Part shown: piece after piece, positions 56,599-64,000 of the stretch
Layout: each line of letters opens with the position of its first letter
How positions within the stretch are numbered: position 1 is the first letter of the stretch
Assembly: GCF_001400735.1 (NCBI RefSeq)
Contig: NZ_LJPW01000059.1
Span: forward strand, 34,821 to 98,820
From: Pseudomonas caricapapayae
GTDB taxonomy: Bacteria > Pseudomonadota > Gammaproteobacteria > Pseudomonadales > Pseudomonadaceae
DNA: 64,000 nucleotides
Reading direction: 5' to 3'
Made by a program: the position numbers and the translations under genes
Notes under the pieces: model-generated
Seen by the model: the letters and a program-made list of their open reading frames with translations, nothing else
Databases searched by the model: none
What the model was told of the DNA's origin: nothing

Positions 56599-56622
56599 GT
56601 GGGGGTGTAACAGCACCCCCAC
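56599..56622. terminator. Strong hairpin after the repressor gene
   Basis: GTGGGGGTG and CACCCCCAC form a perfect nine-base stem with a six-base loop, 24 bases after the repressor stop. No T-run follows, so besides termination it could be a phage packaging or minus-strand origin hairpin. Both are known in filamentous phages. Confidence 0.5.
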
Positions 56623-56658
56623 CCGCTTCGCTCCAAAATCGCCAGAGGGCACAGGGCA

Positions 56659-56928
56659 ATGGCAGACGCAAAATCAGTAAGGATGTACAGAATCGGCGAA
56701 ACACTCTCTGAGGAGCTTTGGGAGTCCCGGCAGGACGATGTTCTGCGACGGCTTGGGCAAGAGCTGATGCGCTTGAGCGGGATCTGCGTGCATTGCGCTG
56801 GAGAGGACGACGACTGCCCTGCTTGCGCTGGATCAAGAATTGCCTGGGAAAGCCAGGCACGCGAAAAAGCGAAACCTGTCATGCAGGAATCGCCAGAAAC
56901 GACCTATCAGATGTTGGATTCGCTTTGA
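56659..56928 (+). CDS. Small phage protein with a CxxC-x8-CxxC zinc knuckle
   Basis: An 89-residue protein, start ATG with AGGG at six bases. Its centre reads ICVHCAGEDDDCPACAG, two CxxC pairs spaced for one zinc. The first part (MYRIGETLSEELWES) is helical. No family known to me. It could be a phage regulator or anti-host factor; it lies at the non-structural end of the prophage next to the attachment site. Confidence 0.6.
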   Translation: MADAKSVRMYRIGETLSEELWESRQDDVLRRLGQELMRLSGICVHCAGEDDDCPACAGSRIAWESQAREKAKPVMQESPETTYQMLDSL

Positions 56929-57080
56929 CAGGACAAGTGCTGCAAGTACGAGCCTCCGGGACCTGACCACCTAAGTGCTGTGCGCTATGGGTCCGTTGCG
57001 GTAAAGCTGAGTGATCATGGCGCGAAGTCAGATCACAAGGGGCCTGAGAGCGTCACACGCGATCAGATGAGGTGGTGCCA

Positions 57081-57190
57081 CGCATAATTGACGTTATGGG
57101 TAAATCGATCGCCGGGGGGCTGCGCAATGGTCCCGACGATCGATTCTGGCCGTTGGCCGCAAGTACCATAACGTCCACACATTATGCGTA
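57081..57190. other. CTXphi-like attP: inverted dif-like sites able to form a forked hairpin
   Basis: CGCATAAT (57081-57088) pairs with ATTATGCG (57181-57188), and GACGTTATGG (57090-57099) pairs with CCATAACGTC (57166-57175). A T faces CACAC between these stems. Inside the loop AATCGATCG (57103-57111) and CGATCGATT (57137-57145) form a second stem. This is the layout of the CTXphi attP1/attP2 pair, where folded single-stranded phage DNA recreates an Xer site with unpaired centre and is inserted by XerC. The left half (CGCATAA-TTGACG-TTATG) also resembles dif as duplex. Confidence 0.75.
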
Positions 57191-58160
57191 ACAAGGTATT
57201 ACGCACCGAGCTCAGTCCCAGGCAGATGTCAGGCCTGCCTCCAGAATGCGTTTCTCACGCTCATGACCTGGCCACGTTTTCCAAACGTCAATCTCACAGG
57301 CATTTCAGTTTCTCTCCGCGCTGATCGACACCTTCCATTTGATGCACCTCCATCCAGCGCTAACACAAAATGCACAGCATCATATTTTCCGAGCCCATGC
57401 ATTCCTCCGATCATTCAGCTCGGTTACTGACGAGCACGTTTACATCTCAGCGTACCCACGCTACTGACAGCCGATGCGATTAAAAAACTCAAGGGCTACC
57501 GCACATTGCAGCTATTCGGGATAAAGCCAAGACAGGAACGTCGATGCTGGCTTGGTGGCCTGGCTTAAAGCCCCGCGGATCCACTTGGCCGAGCCAGGCT
57601 GTTTACGCCTTGAAATCGAGCGCTAAATCGAGCGCTTCAAGCATGGGATTGGCCTCAACATTAAAGCTTGCGTATTCACCTGCCCGAGCCGAAGTTACAA
57701 CATGGTTATTCCCTTACCGGCATGACACATTGCGGGCGTGTAAATCCAGCCTTTAATGCGGCGGATTACAGTGTCAGCGCAGCTTATAGCCCGCGCGGTA
57801 TGTCGGCCGGGTAACAAAACGAAGGCAACCGCAATGTGTCATGAAACCTGTTAAAGTCAGTCGCCCTCTGCCAATGCTCCGCGTCCATTGCAACTACCCG
57901 TTCCAACTCAACTAAACCACCATTTAGTTGAGTTATCCCGTTAGCTACCTGGCAGACTTACTTGTTAAGCGCCCTATCACCTCGTCAGCCATACATCCAA
58001 ACCGCTACAGGCTTGTCGCGAGTCCTTACTGCTCTGACGAATCCTGTGCTTACTAATAAGACTGCTCGGTTTCGGTAGCACTGGGTAACTGCCTACAAAA
58101 TGCGCGCCTCACTGGCGCACCATGCCCGCATTGATGCAAAAAGTTCGTACCACCTGAAAA
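57191..58160. other. 1-kb gene-free stretch right of the prophage
   Basis: Open frames up to 70 codons have no ribosome sites and no motifs. A short readable string at 57478-57540 (IKKLKGYRTLQLFGIKPRQ) may belong to a former gene. Apart from the palindrome at 57905-57934 nothing functional is seen. The region mirrors the gene-free stretch left of dif. Confidence 0.45.
57905..57934. repeat. Palindrome nearly identical to the phage terminator stem
   Basis: AACTCAACTAAA, CCACCA, TTTAGTTGAGTT: perfect 12-base arms with a 6-base loop. The arms are the same as those at 50574-50607 (one base differs), but there is no T-run here and the surroundings differ. It may be left from an earlier phage copy or be a chromosomal element captured by the phage. 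Confidence 0.6.
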
Positions 58161-58294
58161 ATTGGTTCACCTGCCAGCGAACCAATCCTCTTTCATACCC
58201 TGAGCCTACTTGGCGAACCATTGAGAATTGGCCAGCAAGCCTTGATCACTGTTCATCAGCAGGCTTATTGCCGCTCAAAGCTGGCCGAACCAAT
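58161..58294. promoter_or_regulatory. Candidate GntR operators (GAACCAAT repeats)
   Basis: ATTGGTTC (58161-58168) and GAACCAAT (58179-58186) form a perfect inverted repeat. Further copies GAACCATT (58215-58222) and GAACCAAT (58287-58294) follow in direct orientation. They lie 100-230 bases upstream of a GntR/FCD regulator whose family binds TGGTNNNACCA-like sites. Autoregulation and control of the transporter operon are likely, not proven. Confidence 0.5.
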
Positions 58295-58390
58295 TTTCAT
58301 TGGCATCGCTCTTGCACTCTCCCCTTTGCCGTGAATCTCTGCCTGTAGGCAGCTCAGGGCACTTTTTTCTGGTCTGGCGCGAGTACCACG

Positions 58391-59128
58391 ATGCAAAGGT
58401 TCGACCCTGACACCCCTATCGACAACTCTTCAAAACTGGCACTGGATGCCTTGCGCCAGATCGTTGCCCAGCATGCTGCATTCCCGCAGCGAGCGTTGCC
58501 CACTGAACGGGACCTGGCTGCCGACTTCGGTGTTAGCCGACGGGCGATTCGTCGAGCTCTGTCGGTACTCGAGGCTGAAGGCCAGATCTGGCGGCGGCAA
58601 GGCAAAGGGACCTTTGTCGGACCTACCCCACCCAGCGCCGCCATGAGCTTCGCCCGCCTGTCCGGCCGGACCAATTTCAGTGAGGTCATGGAGGCTCGCC
58701 TGCACCTGGAGCCGGCACTCGCCTCATTGGCCGCGGTACGGGCCAATGGCGTACAAATGGCGATTCTGCGCCGCCTTGCCGAGCGCACCACTCGCCAGCA
58801 GGTTGCCGAGCAGACCGATGCCGAAGGCATTGAGCTTTGGGACAGCGCCTTGCACCGAGCCATTGCTGAAGCAGCGGGCAATCGATTGATGCTGGATATC
58901 TTCGAAATGCTCGATGCGATCCGTCTGGACCCAACCTGGCGTGATTTGCGCCAACGGGCGCGCAACGCCGACCGGCTCGACACTTACAGCCACGATCACG
59001 ACGACATCGTTACCGCTATTGAAAGCCGCGATCCGATCAAGGCAGCCACAGCCATGCGCGGTCATTTACGGGCGCTGCAACAAGCGCTGGATAACGTCAT
59101 CAATCAAGATCTGGAGGCCAGCTCATGA
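58391..59128 (+). CDS. GntR-family regulator (FadR/FCD type)
   Basis: A 245-residue regulator. The winged helix is at about residues 15-80 (RALPTERDLAADFGVSRRAI, WRRQGKGTFVG). The C-terminal all-helical FCD domain has the metal or ligand residues in LHLEPALASLAAVRA, LWDSALHRAIAEAAGN and YSHDHDDIVTAI, with its histidines. It overlaps the first transporter gene (ATGA), so regulator and importer are made together. It most likely responds to the imported compound or a product of it. Confidence 0.88.
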   Translation: MQRFDPDTPIDNSSKLALDALRQIVAQHAAFPQRALPTERDLAADFGVSRRAIRRALSVLEAEGQIWRRQGKGTFVGPTPPSAAMSFARLSGRTNFSEVMEARLHLEPALASLAAVRANGVQMAILRRLAERTTRQQVAEQTDAEGIELWDSALHRAIAEAAGNRLMLDIFEMLDAIRLDPTWRDLRQRARNADRLDTYSHDHDDIVTAIESRDPIKAATAMRGHLRALQQALDNVINQDLEASS

Positions 59129-60141
59129 GCGCCACCGCCTACCCCGCAGAAACCGTCGATAGCACAGTGCTCAGCATCAGGGACCTGACCGTTCGCTTTG
59201 ACGGTGCGCCCGCCAACGTTGTCGACGGCGTTTCTTTTTCCGTCAATCGCGGCAAGACCCTCGCCATCGTCGGCGAGTCCGGCTGCGGCAAAAGCGTGAC
59301 CTCAATGGGACTGATGGGCCTGCTGCCAGCGACTGCCAAGGTCGGTGCCAGTGACTCTTTACTGATAGATGAAGCCTTGCTGGGCATGTCCGAAGATCGA
59401 CTGCTGGATGTACGCGGTAACCGCATGGCGATGATCTTCCAGGAACCGATGACCTCTCTGAATCCGGTCTTCACCATCGGTGAGCAGATTGCTGAAAGCG
59501 TGATGCGTCATCAGGGTCTTTCAGACAAGGCCGCCCGCCAGCGGGCTCTGGACATGCTGGAAAAGGTCCGCGTGCCGGACGCTCGCCAGCGGCTGGACGC
59601 CTACCCGCATGAACTTTCGGGTGGCATGCGTCAACGCGCCATGATTGCCATGGCGCTGGCCAATGATCCTGCACTGATCATTGCGGATGAGCCGACCACT
59701 GCGCTGGACGTGACTATTCAGGCGCAGATCCTTTCGCTGATCGCCAACCTGCAGACCGAGACCGGCACAGCGATGATTCTGATCACTCACGACCTGGGCG
59801 TGGTCGCCGAAGTAGCCGATGACGTCATGGTCATGTACGCCGGACGCGTCGTGGAAAGCGGCCCGGTGAAAACACTGTTCGACGATCCGCAGCATCCCTA
59901 CACCATCGGCCTGATGGGTTCGATGCCATCCATTGGCCCTCGCGAAGGCCGTCTGGCAACGATCAACGGCCGGGTACCGACGCCGGCAGAAATGCCAGCG
60001 GGTTGCCGCTTTGCCGGTCGCTGCCCGTTCGTGATCCAGCAATGCAGAGATGAGCGTCCGCCGCTGCTCGAGTTGTCTCCAGGACACTTCGCCGCGTGCA
60101 TCCGAGCGCCTTTGGAACAGCATGTGGGAGTCAGTGCATGA
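59125..60141 (+). CDS. Peptide-type ABC transporter ATPase (DppD-like)
   Basis: A 338-residue ATPase with Walker [11 protein letters not shown]-loop [12 protein letters not shown], signature [15 protein letters not shown], Walker [13 protein letters not shown] and H-loop THDLG. The C-terminal oligopeptide-ABC domain ([20 protein letters not shown]) holds the Cys cluster that binds an Fe-S cluster in Dpp proteins. GGAGG precedes the ATG. Works with the next gene as a heterodimer. Confidence 0.9.
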   Translation: MSATAYPAETVDSTVLSIRDLTVRFDGAPANVVDGVSFSVNRGKTLAIVGESGCGKSVTSMGLMGLLPATAKVGASDSLLIDEALLGMSEDRLLDVRGNRMAMIFQEPMTSLNPVFTIGEQIAESVMRHQGLSDKAARQRALDMLEKVRVPDARQRLDAYPHELSGGMRQRAMIAMALANDPALIIADEPTTALDVTIQAQILSLIANLQTETGTAMILITHDLGVVAEVADDVMVMYAGRVVESGPVKTLFDDPQHPYTIGLMGSMPSIGPREGRLATINGRVPTPAEMPAGCRFAGRCPFVIQQCRDERPPLLELSPGHFAACIRAPLEQHVGVSA

Positions 60142-61259
60142 GCCTTTCCGAACACAATATCGCCAGCACGAGCGGCAGTGTGCAGAAACCCATTCTCGAG
60201 AGCATCGGCCTTAGCAAACACTTTGCCGTTGAAAGCGGCCTGTTCCAGGCGAAGAAGCCACCGGTGCAGGCCGTCAATAACGTCAACTTGTCTGTCCGCA
60301 AAGGCGAAACGCTGGCGCTGGTGGGCGAATCTGGCTCGGGTAAATCAACCCTTGGCCGCCTGCTGCTCAATCTGCTGCAGCCAACTTCAGGTGATGTGAT
60401 TTACGAAGGCCGTAATCTGGCCAACCTGCCGCCGGAAAAACTGCGTCAGGTACGCCGAGATTTACAGATCATTTTCCAGGACCCGTTTGCGTCGCTGAAT
60501 CCGCGCATGACCGTGGAATCCATCGTAGGCGAACCGATCTGGCTGCACAGCGAAGCCAGCCGCAGTGACCGCCAGGCCAGGGTCGCTGAGTTATTGCGCA
60601 CAGTAGGTCTCGCCCCGGAACACAGCGGTCGGCATCCCCATGAATTTTCCGGCGGTCAGCGCCAGCGCATAGGCATTGCTCGCGCACTGGCTTCCGAGCC
60701 CCGTTTGATACTCGGTGACGAGCCGGTGTCGGCGCTCGACGTTTCGGTGCAGGCACAAGTGGTCAACCTGCTCGAAGACCTCAAACATCAGTTCGGCCTT
60801 ACTCTAGTGATTGTTGCTCATGGACTGGCCGTGATCCGCCATATGAGTGACCGCGTGGCGGTGATGTATCTGGGTGAAATCGTCGAACTGGCGCCGGTCA
60901 ACGCGCTGTTCGAAAACCCTCTGCATCCCTACACGCAGGCGCTGATGGCTGCTGTGCCGGTCAGTCATCCCGACCAGCGCCAGCCACGTCCTCTGCTCGG
61001 CGGAGACATGCCAAGCCCGAGCCGCCCTCCTTCGGGTTGCCGTTTTCATACCCGTTGCCCGCATGCCCGCGCACTGTGCAAGGAAGCAGCGCCAGTCATG
61101 GAAACAGTCGACACCACACGCCAGGTGGCCTGCCACTTCTGGCGAGAGCTCGCCAATGCAGGCAGCGGAACGTTAATCACAACACCCAGTGCTGCATACA
61201 CGCAGCGCCTGAATCTGTTCAAGACCCATCAATCCCTTGCAGTGGAGAGCCAGCCATGA
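60138..61259 (+). CDS. Peptide-type ABC transporter ATPase (DppF-like)
   Basis: A 373-residue ATPase starting at the ATG that overlaps the previous stop (ATGA). Walker A is GESGSGKSTLG, the Q-loop IIFQDPFASLNPRM and the signature FSGGQRQRIGIARAL. Walker B is LILGDEPVSALDVSVQ; the switch histidine is in VIVAHGLAV, where the usual HDL reads HGL, a mild deviation. The C-terminus has GCRFHTRCPHARALC. It ends in the start of the binding-protein gene. Confidence 0.9.
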   Translation: MSLSEHNIASTSGSVQKPILESIGLSKHFAVESGLFQAKKPPVQAVNNVNLSVRKGETLALVGESGSGKSTLGRLLLNLLQPTSGDVIYEGRNLANLPPEKLRQVRRDLQIIFQDPFASLNPRMTVESIVGEPIWLHSEASRSDRQARVAELLRTVGLAPEHSGRHPHEFSGGQRQRIGIARALASEPRLILGDEPVSALDVSVQAQVVNLLEDLKHQFGLTLVIVAHGLAVIRHMSDRVAVMYLGEIVELAPVNALFENPLHPYTQALMAAVPVSHPDQRQPRPLLGGDMPSPSRPPSGCRFHTRCPHARALCKEAAPVMETVDTTRQVACHFWRELANAGSGTLITTPSAAYTQRLNLFKTHQSLAVESQP

Positions 61260-62758
61260 AAATCGCACGCGTCATGACAGGAACATTGTTATTGCTGGCC
61301 GCCAACGCCGCGTTTGCCGAATCGACGTTGCGCATCGGCATTCAGGACGATCCCGATGTGCTTGATCCGCATCGTTCGCGCACCTACTCCGGTCGACTGG
61401 TCTACACCGCATTGTGCGACAAGCTGGTGGACGTCAATCCGGACCTGACGTATGCACCACAACTGGCTACGGCCTGGAACTGGAGTGCGGATGGCAAAAC
61501 CCTGACCATGAGCTTGCGCGAAGGCGTTACGTACCACGACGGTGAGCCCTTTGATGCCGCCTCGGTGAAGTTCAACCTGGACCGCGCGCGCACCCTCCCC
61601 GACTCCCTGCGCAAAAGCGAGCTTGCCTCGGTGGACAGCGTGGAAGTGGTTAATGCAAAAACCATCGCCATCAAGTTAAAGCAAGCCGATGCAACGCTGG
61701 TTTCGCAGCTCTCGGACCGTGCCGGGATGATGCTTGCGCCGAAAGCTGCTCAGGGCGATTTCGCCTCCAGCCCCGTATGTTCAGGTCCTTACAGATTTGT
61801 GCAGCGCGTGCAGCAGGATCGAATCGTTCTGGAGCGTTTTGACCACTACTGGAACAAGCAGGCTTACCATTTCGACAAAGTAGTGTTCCTGCCCATTCCG
61901 GATACCTCGGTGCGCCTCGCCAACCTGCGTTCCGGCGACCTGGACATCATCGAGCGCGTTGCACCCACTGATGTAAAGACCGTCAAAGGCGACAGCAAGT
62001 TGGCGATCTACAACACTCCAGGCCTGGGCTACATGCAGCTGATGTTCAACATCGGCAATGGTGAAAAAGCCAGCTCGCCGATGGGCAAGGACAAACGCGT
62101 ACGTAAAGCGTTCGAGCTGTCCATAGACCGCGATGCCATTAACCAGGTGGTGTTCGAGGGCTTGTATGCGCCAAGTGCCCAGCCGTTCCCGAAAAACAGT
62201 CCGTATTACGACAAGGATCTGCCGATCCCGGCGCGCGATATTGAAAAAAGCAAAGCGCTGCTGGCTGAGGCCGGTGTGAAACTGCCTTTGGCAGTTGACC
62301 TCAAAGTGGCCAACAATCCTATTGCGCAACAGGTCGGGCAGATCATTCAGGCAATGGCGGAAGAAGCGGATTTCAAGGTCAACCTGGTTGCGACTGAGTA
62401 CGCCACGATGCTTAGCGAACAACAGAGCGGTAACTTCCAGATCGGCATGAGCGCCTGGTCGGGTCGCCCGGATCCAGATGGTGATATCCATCAGTTCGTG
62501 ACCTGCAAAGGCGGCCAGAACGACGGCAAGTACTGCAACGCCAGGCTCGACGAACTGCTCAATAAGGCGCGCACCGTAAACGACGTTGCACAACGCCAGG
62601 CGCTGTACAACGAAGCCTTGCGTTTACTGGCCGATGAAGTGCCGACCGCATACTTGTATTTCGATCCGCGAATCATTGCCCTGCGTAATAACGTGACCGG
62701 TTTCGTCCCTAACCCGGACGGTCTGATTCGTCTGACCAATGTCGCGTTCAAGCCATGA
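61256..62758 (+). CDS. Periplasmic substrate-binding protein, SBP family 5
   Basis: A 500-residue extracellular solute-binding protein. The signal peptide MKIARVMTGTLLLLAANAAF is cleaved after AFA. Then come family-5 hallmarks: DDPDVLDPHRSRTYSG, AWNWSADGKTLTMSLREGV, YHDGEPFDAASVKFNLDRA, VRKAFELSIDRDAINQVVF. The start overlaps the DppF-like stop. It delivers peptides, glutathione or similar compounds to the permease; the pocket residues do not identify the ligand by eye. Confidence 0.9.
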   Translation: MKIARVMTGTLLLLAANAAFAESTLRIGIQDDPDVLDPHRSRTYSGRLVYTALCDKLVDVNPDLTYAPQLATAWNWSADGKTLTMSLREGVTYHDGEPFDAASVKFNLDRARTLPDSLRKSELASVDSVEVVNAKTIAIKLKQADATLVSQLSDRAGMMLAPKAAQGDFASSPVCSGPYRFVQRVQQDRIVLERFDHYWNKQAYHFDKVVFLPIPDTSVRLANLRSGDLDIIERVAPTDVKTVKGDSKLAIYNTPGLGYMQLMFNIGNGEKASSPMGKDKRVRKAFELSIDRDAINQVVFEGLYAPSAQPFPKNSPYYDKDLPIPARDIEKSKALLAEAGVKLPLAVDLKVANNPIAQQVGQIIQAMAEEADFKVNLVATEYATMLSEQQSGNFQIGMSAWSGRPDPDGDIHQFVTCKGGQNDGKYCNARLDELLNKARTVNDVAQRQALYNEALRLLADEVPTAYLYFDPRIIALRNNVTGFVPNPDGLIRLTNVAFKP

Positions 62759-62786
62759 CTGACGGGCGCAACTGCGAGGTTCCGGT

Positions 62787-63731
62787 ATGCTGATGTTCAT
62801 CCTGCGACGCCTGCTCGGCTCGATACCGACGCTGATTCTGGTTTCGCTGTTCGTCTTCACCCTGCAAAAGCTGCTGCCGGGTGACCCGGTGCTGGCGATG
62901 GCCGGCGAAGAACGCGATCCGGTGGTCATGGAATACCTGCGCGACAAGTACCGGCTCGATGACCCGATCCCCCTGCAGTATCTGAACTGGGTCGGCAACG
63001 TATTGGCCGGCGACTTCGGCACCTCGCTGCGCACCGAACAACCGGTGACTACGTTGCTCGCGTCCAAGCTGCCGGTCACCATTGAACTGGCTGTGCTGGC
63101 CTTGCTGATTGCGCTTTCGATAGGCATTCCGACCGGAATCATTTCGGCGGTACGCAAAGGCTCCGCCGTGGATTACGGTGCCAACGTGGTAGCGCTGTCG
63201 GGCATTTCCATTCCGCACTTCTGGCTGGGCATCCTGCTGATCATGGTCTTTGCAGTGAAACTGCAATGGCTGCCCGCCTCCGGCTTTGTGCCGATGGGTG
63301 AAGACTTCGGGCAAAACCTGAAGACCCTGATACTGCCAGCCTTCGTGTTGGGTGCAGGGCTGTCGGGAATACTCATGCGTCACACCCGCAGCGCCATGCT
63401 GGAAGTATTGCGCACTGACTACGTGCGCACAGCCCGGGCCAAAGGCCTGTTCCCGCGCACGGTGATTCTCAGGCATGCGTTGCGCAACGCGTTGATGCCC
63501 ATCGTCACGCTCACGACCTTGCTGTTTGGTGAGCTGCTCGGCGGCGCGGTGCTGACCGAGCAAGTGTTCAGCATTCCGGGTTTCGGCAAGATGATCGTCG
63601 ACGCGGTGTTCAACCGTGACTATGCCGTGGTGCAAGGTGTGGTGTTGTGTGTCGCGATTGGCTTCGTGATGTTGAATCTGCTAGCCGACGTGCTCTACCG
63701 CCTGATCAATCCACGCCTGAGGACTGCCTGA
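62787..63731 (+). CDS. ABC transporter permease (DppB-like)
   Basis: A 314-residue inner-membrane permease with six hydrophobic helices. The conserved start is MLMFILRRLLGSIPTLILVS, the EAA-type loop is DYVRTARAKGLFPRTVILRH, and the family end LLADVLYRLINPRLR is present. Two in-frame ATGs are close (62787, 62793). It forms the channel with the DppC-like protein that follows. Confidence 0.9.
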   Translation: MLMFILRRLLGSIPTLILVSLFVFTLQKLLPGDPVLAMAGEERDPVVMEYLRDKYRLDDPIPLQYLNWVGNVLAGDFGTSLRTEQPVTTLLASKLPVTIELAVLALLIALSIGIPTGIISAVRKGSAVDYGANVVALSGISIPHFWLGILLIMVFAVKLQWLPASGFVPMGEDFGQNLKTLILPAFVLGAGLSGILMRHTRSAMLEVLRTDYVRTARAKGLFPRTVILRHALRNALMPIVTLTTLLFGELLGGAVLTEQVFSIPGFGKMIVDAVFNRDYAVVQGVVLCVAIGFVMLNLLADVLYRLINPRLRTA

Positions 63732-64000
63732 TGACCGCTATTGCCAGCCTCCCGCACAGCGCGATCCTGCGCCGCAGCCGCTCACCGTTCCTGAAAAAAT
63801 TCCTCGCCAACAAAGGTGCCGTGATTGGCGCAGCGGTATTGTTGCTGTTTGTCTTGGCGGCCGTTCTGGCACCCTGGATCGCGCCGCACGACCCACTCAA
63901 AGCCAACTTCCTCGCCGTACGCAAAGCCCCTTCGCTGATCTACTGGCTGGGTACCGACGAATTGGGTCGCGATCTGCTTTCACGCCTGCTGTATGGCGCC
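63731..64000 (+). CDS. ABC transporter permease (DppC-like), cut by window end
   Basis: The frame opens at the ATG overlapping the dppB-like stop (TGATG) and runs to the last base, 90 codons. After a basic start (RRSRSPFLKKFLANKGA) comes a first membrane helix (VIGAAVLLLFVLAAVLAPWI). The signature APHDPLKAN and LGTDELGRDLLSRLLYG of the DppC/OppC N-terminal region follow. The rest of the gene is outside the window. Confidence 0.9.
   Translation, partial: MTAIASLPHSAILRRSRSPFLKKFLANKGAVIGAAVLLLFVLAAVLAPWIAPHDPLKANFLAVRKAPSLIYWLGTDELGRDLLSRLLYGA

Noticed and set aside
57544..57756. 70-codon frame right of the prophage
   Set aside because: No ribosome site, no family features; the whole 57.2-58.1 kb stretch looks non-coding.

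Overview
The window reads as chromosomal DNA of a plant-associated pseudomonad, most likely the Pseudomonas syringae group. The main reason is a complete achromobactin siderophore locus in the gene order known from P. syringae pv. syringae B728a, together with a soluble PAS-PAS-MCP receptor (BdlA-like) and ordinary Pseudomonas regulators and transporters. These family assignments rest on reading motifs and recalled family knowledge; no database search was run.

Layout. (1) 1-600: the end of an MFS transporter and a fragment of an ABC ATPase. (2) 738-20718: the achromobactin locus on the + strand. A Fur-type box precedes an ECF sigma factor (acsS) and its FecR-like anti-sigma, followed by a transducer-type TonB receptor. 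The biosynthetic genes acsF-acsD-acsE-yhcA-acsC-acsB-acsA come next, then the ferric-siderophore ABC importer cbrABCD, a FhuF-type [2Fe-2S] reductase and an RraA-fold protein. Most stops and starts from acsD onwards overlap, which indicates one translationally coupled unit. (3) 21059-28695: ordinary genes (BdlA-like receptor, metallophosphoesterase, TetR, FlxA-like coiled coil, HSL-type hydrolase, LysR), with two decayed catabolic remnants (tryptophan dioxygenase, zinc-type oxidoreductase).

(4) 29374-48880: a dense anti-phage defence island. It holds a retron-type reverse transcriptase (split by a -1 frame change at a perfect slippery heptamer) with a phosphoribosyltransferase-like/winged-helix partner, and a lone GHKL ATPase fused to a PD-(D/E)XK-like nuclease. 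A Gabija or class-2 OLD pair (OLD ATPase-TOPRIM plus UvrD helicase) and two different Septu-like ATPase/HNH pairs follow. The first Septu-like pair is followed by an unrecognised 364-residue protein. The island also has a ruined tyrosine integrase, a helicase tail and, at its right edge, an intact tyrosine recombinase.

(5) 50495-57190: a canonical XerC/XerD dif site followed by a 6.7-kb filamentous (inovirus) prophage with Rep, ssDNA-binding protein, major coat, GS-repeat adsorption protein, pVI-like, Zot and a divergent repressor. It ends in two inverted dif-like half-sites that can fold into a forked hairpin, as in CTXphi attP. The canonical dif, plus a strong strand bias of GGGNAGGG octamers pointing at it from the left, suggests the window covers the chromosome replication terminus. 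(6) 58161-64000: an FCD-type GntR regulator with candidate operators, then a peptide-type ABC importer operon (two ATPases, binding protein, permease, and a second permease cut by the window end).

The window therefore joins a core iron-acquisition locus, a stacked defence island and an Xer-integrated phage next to dif. The best candidates for undescribed biology are the GHKL-nuclease gene, the unknown third gene behind the first Septu-like pair, and the frameshifted retron with its partner.
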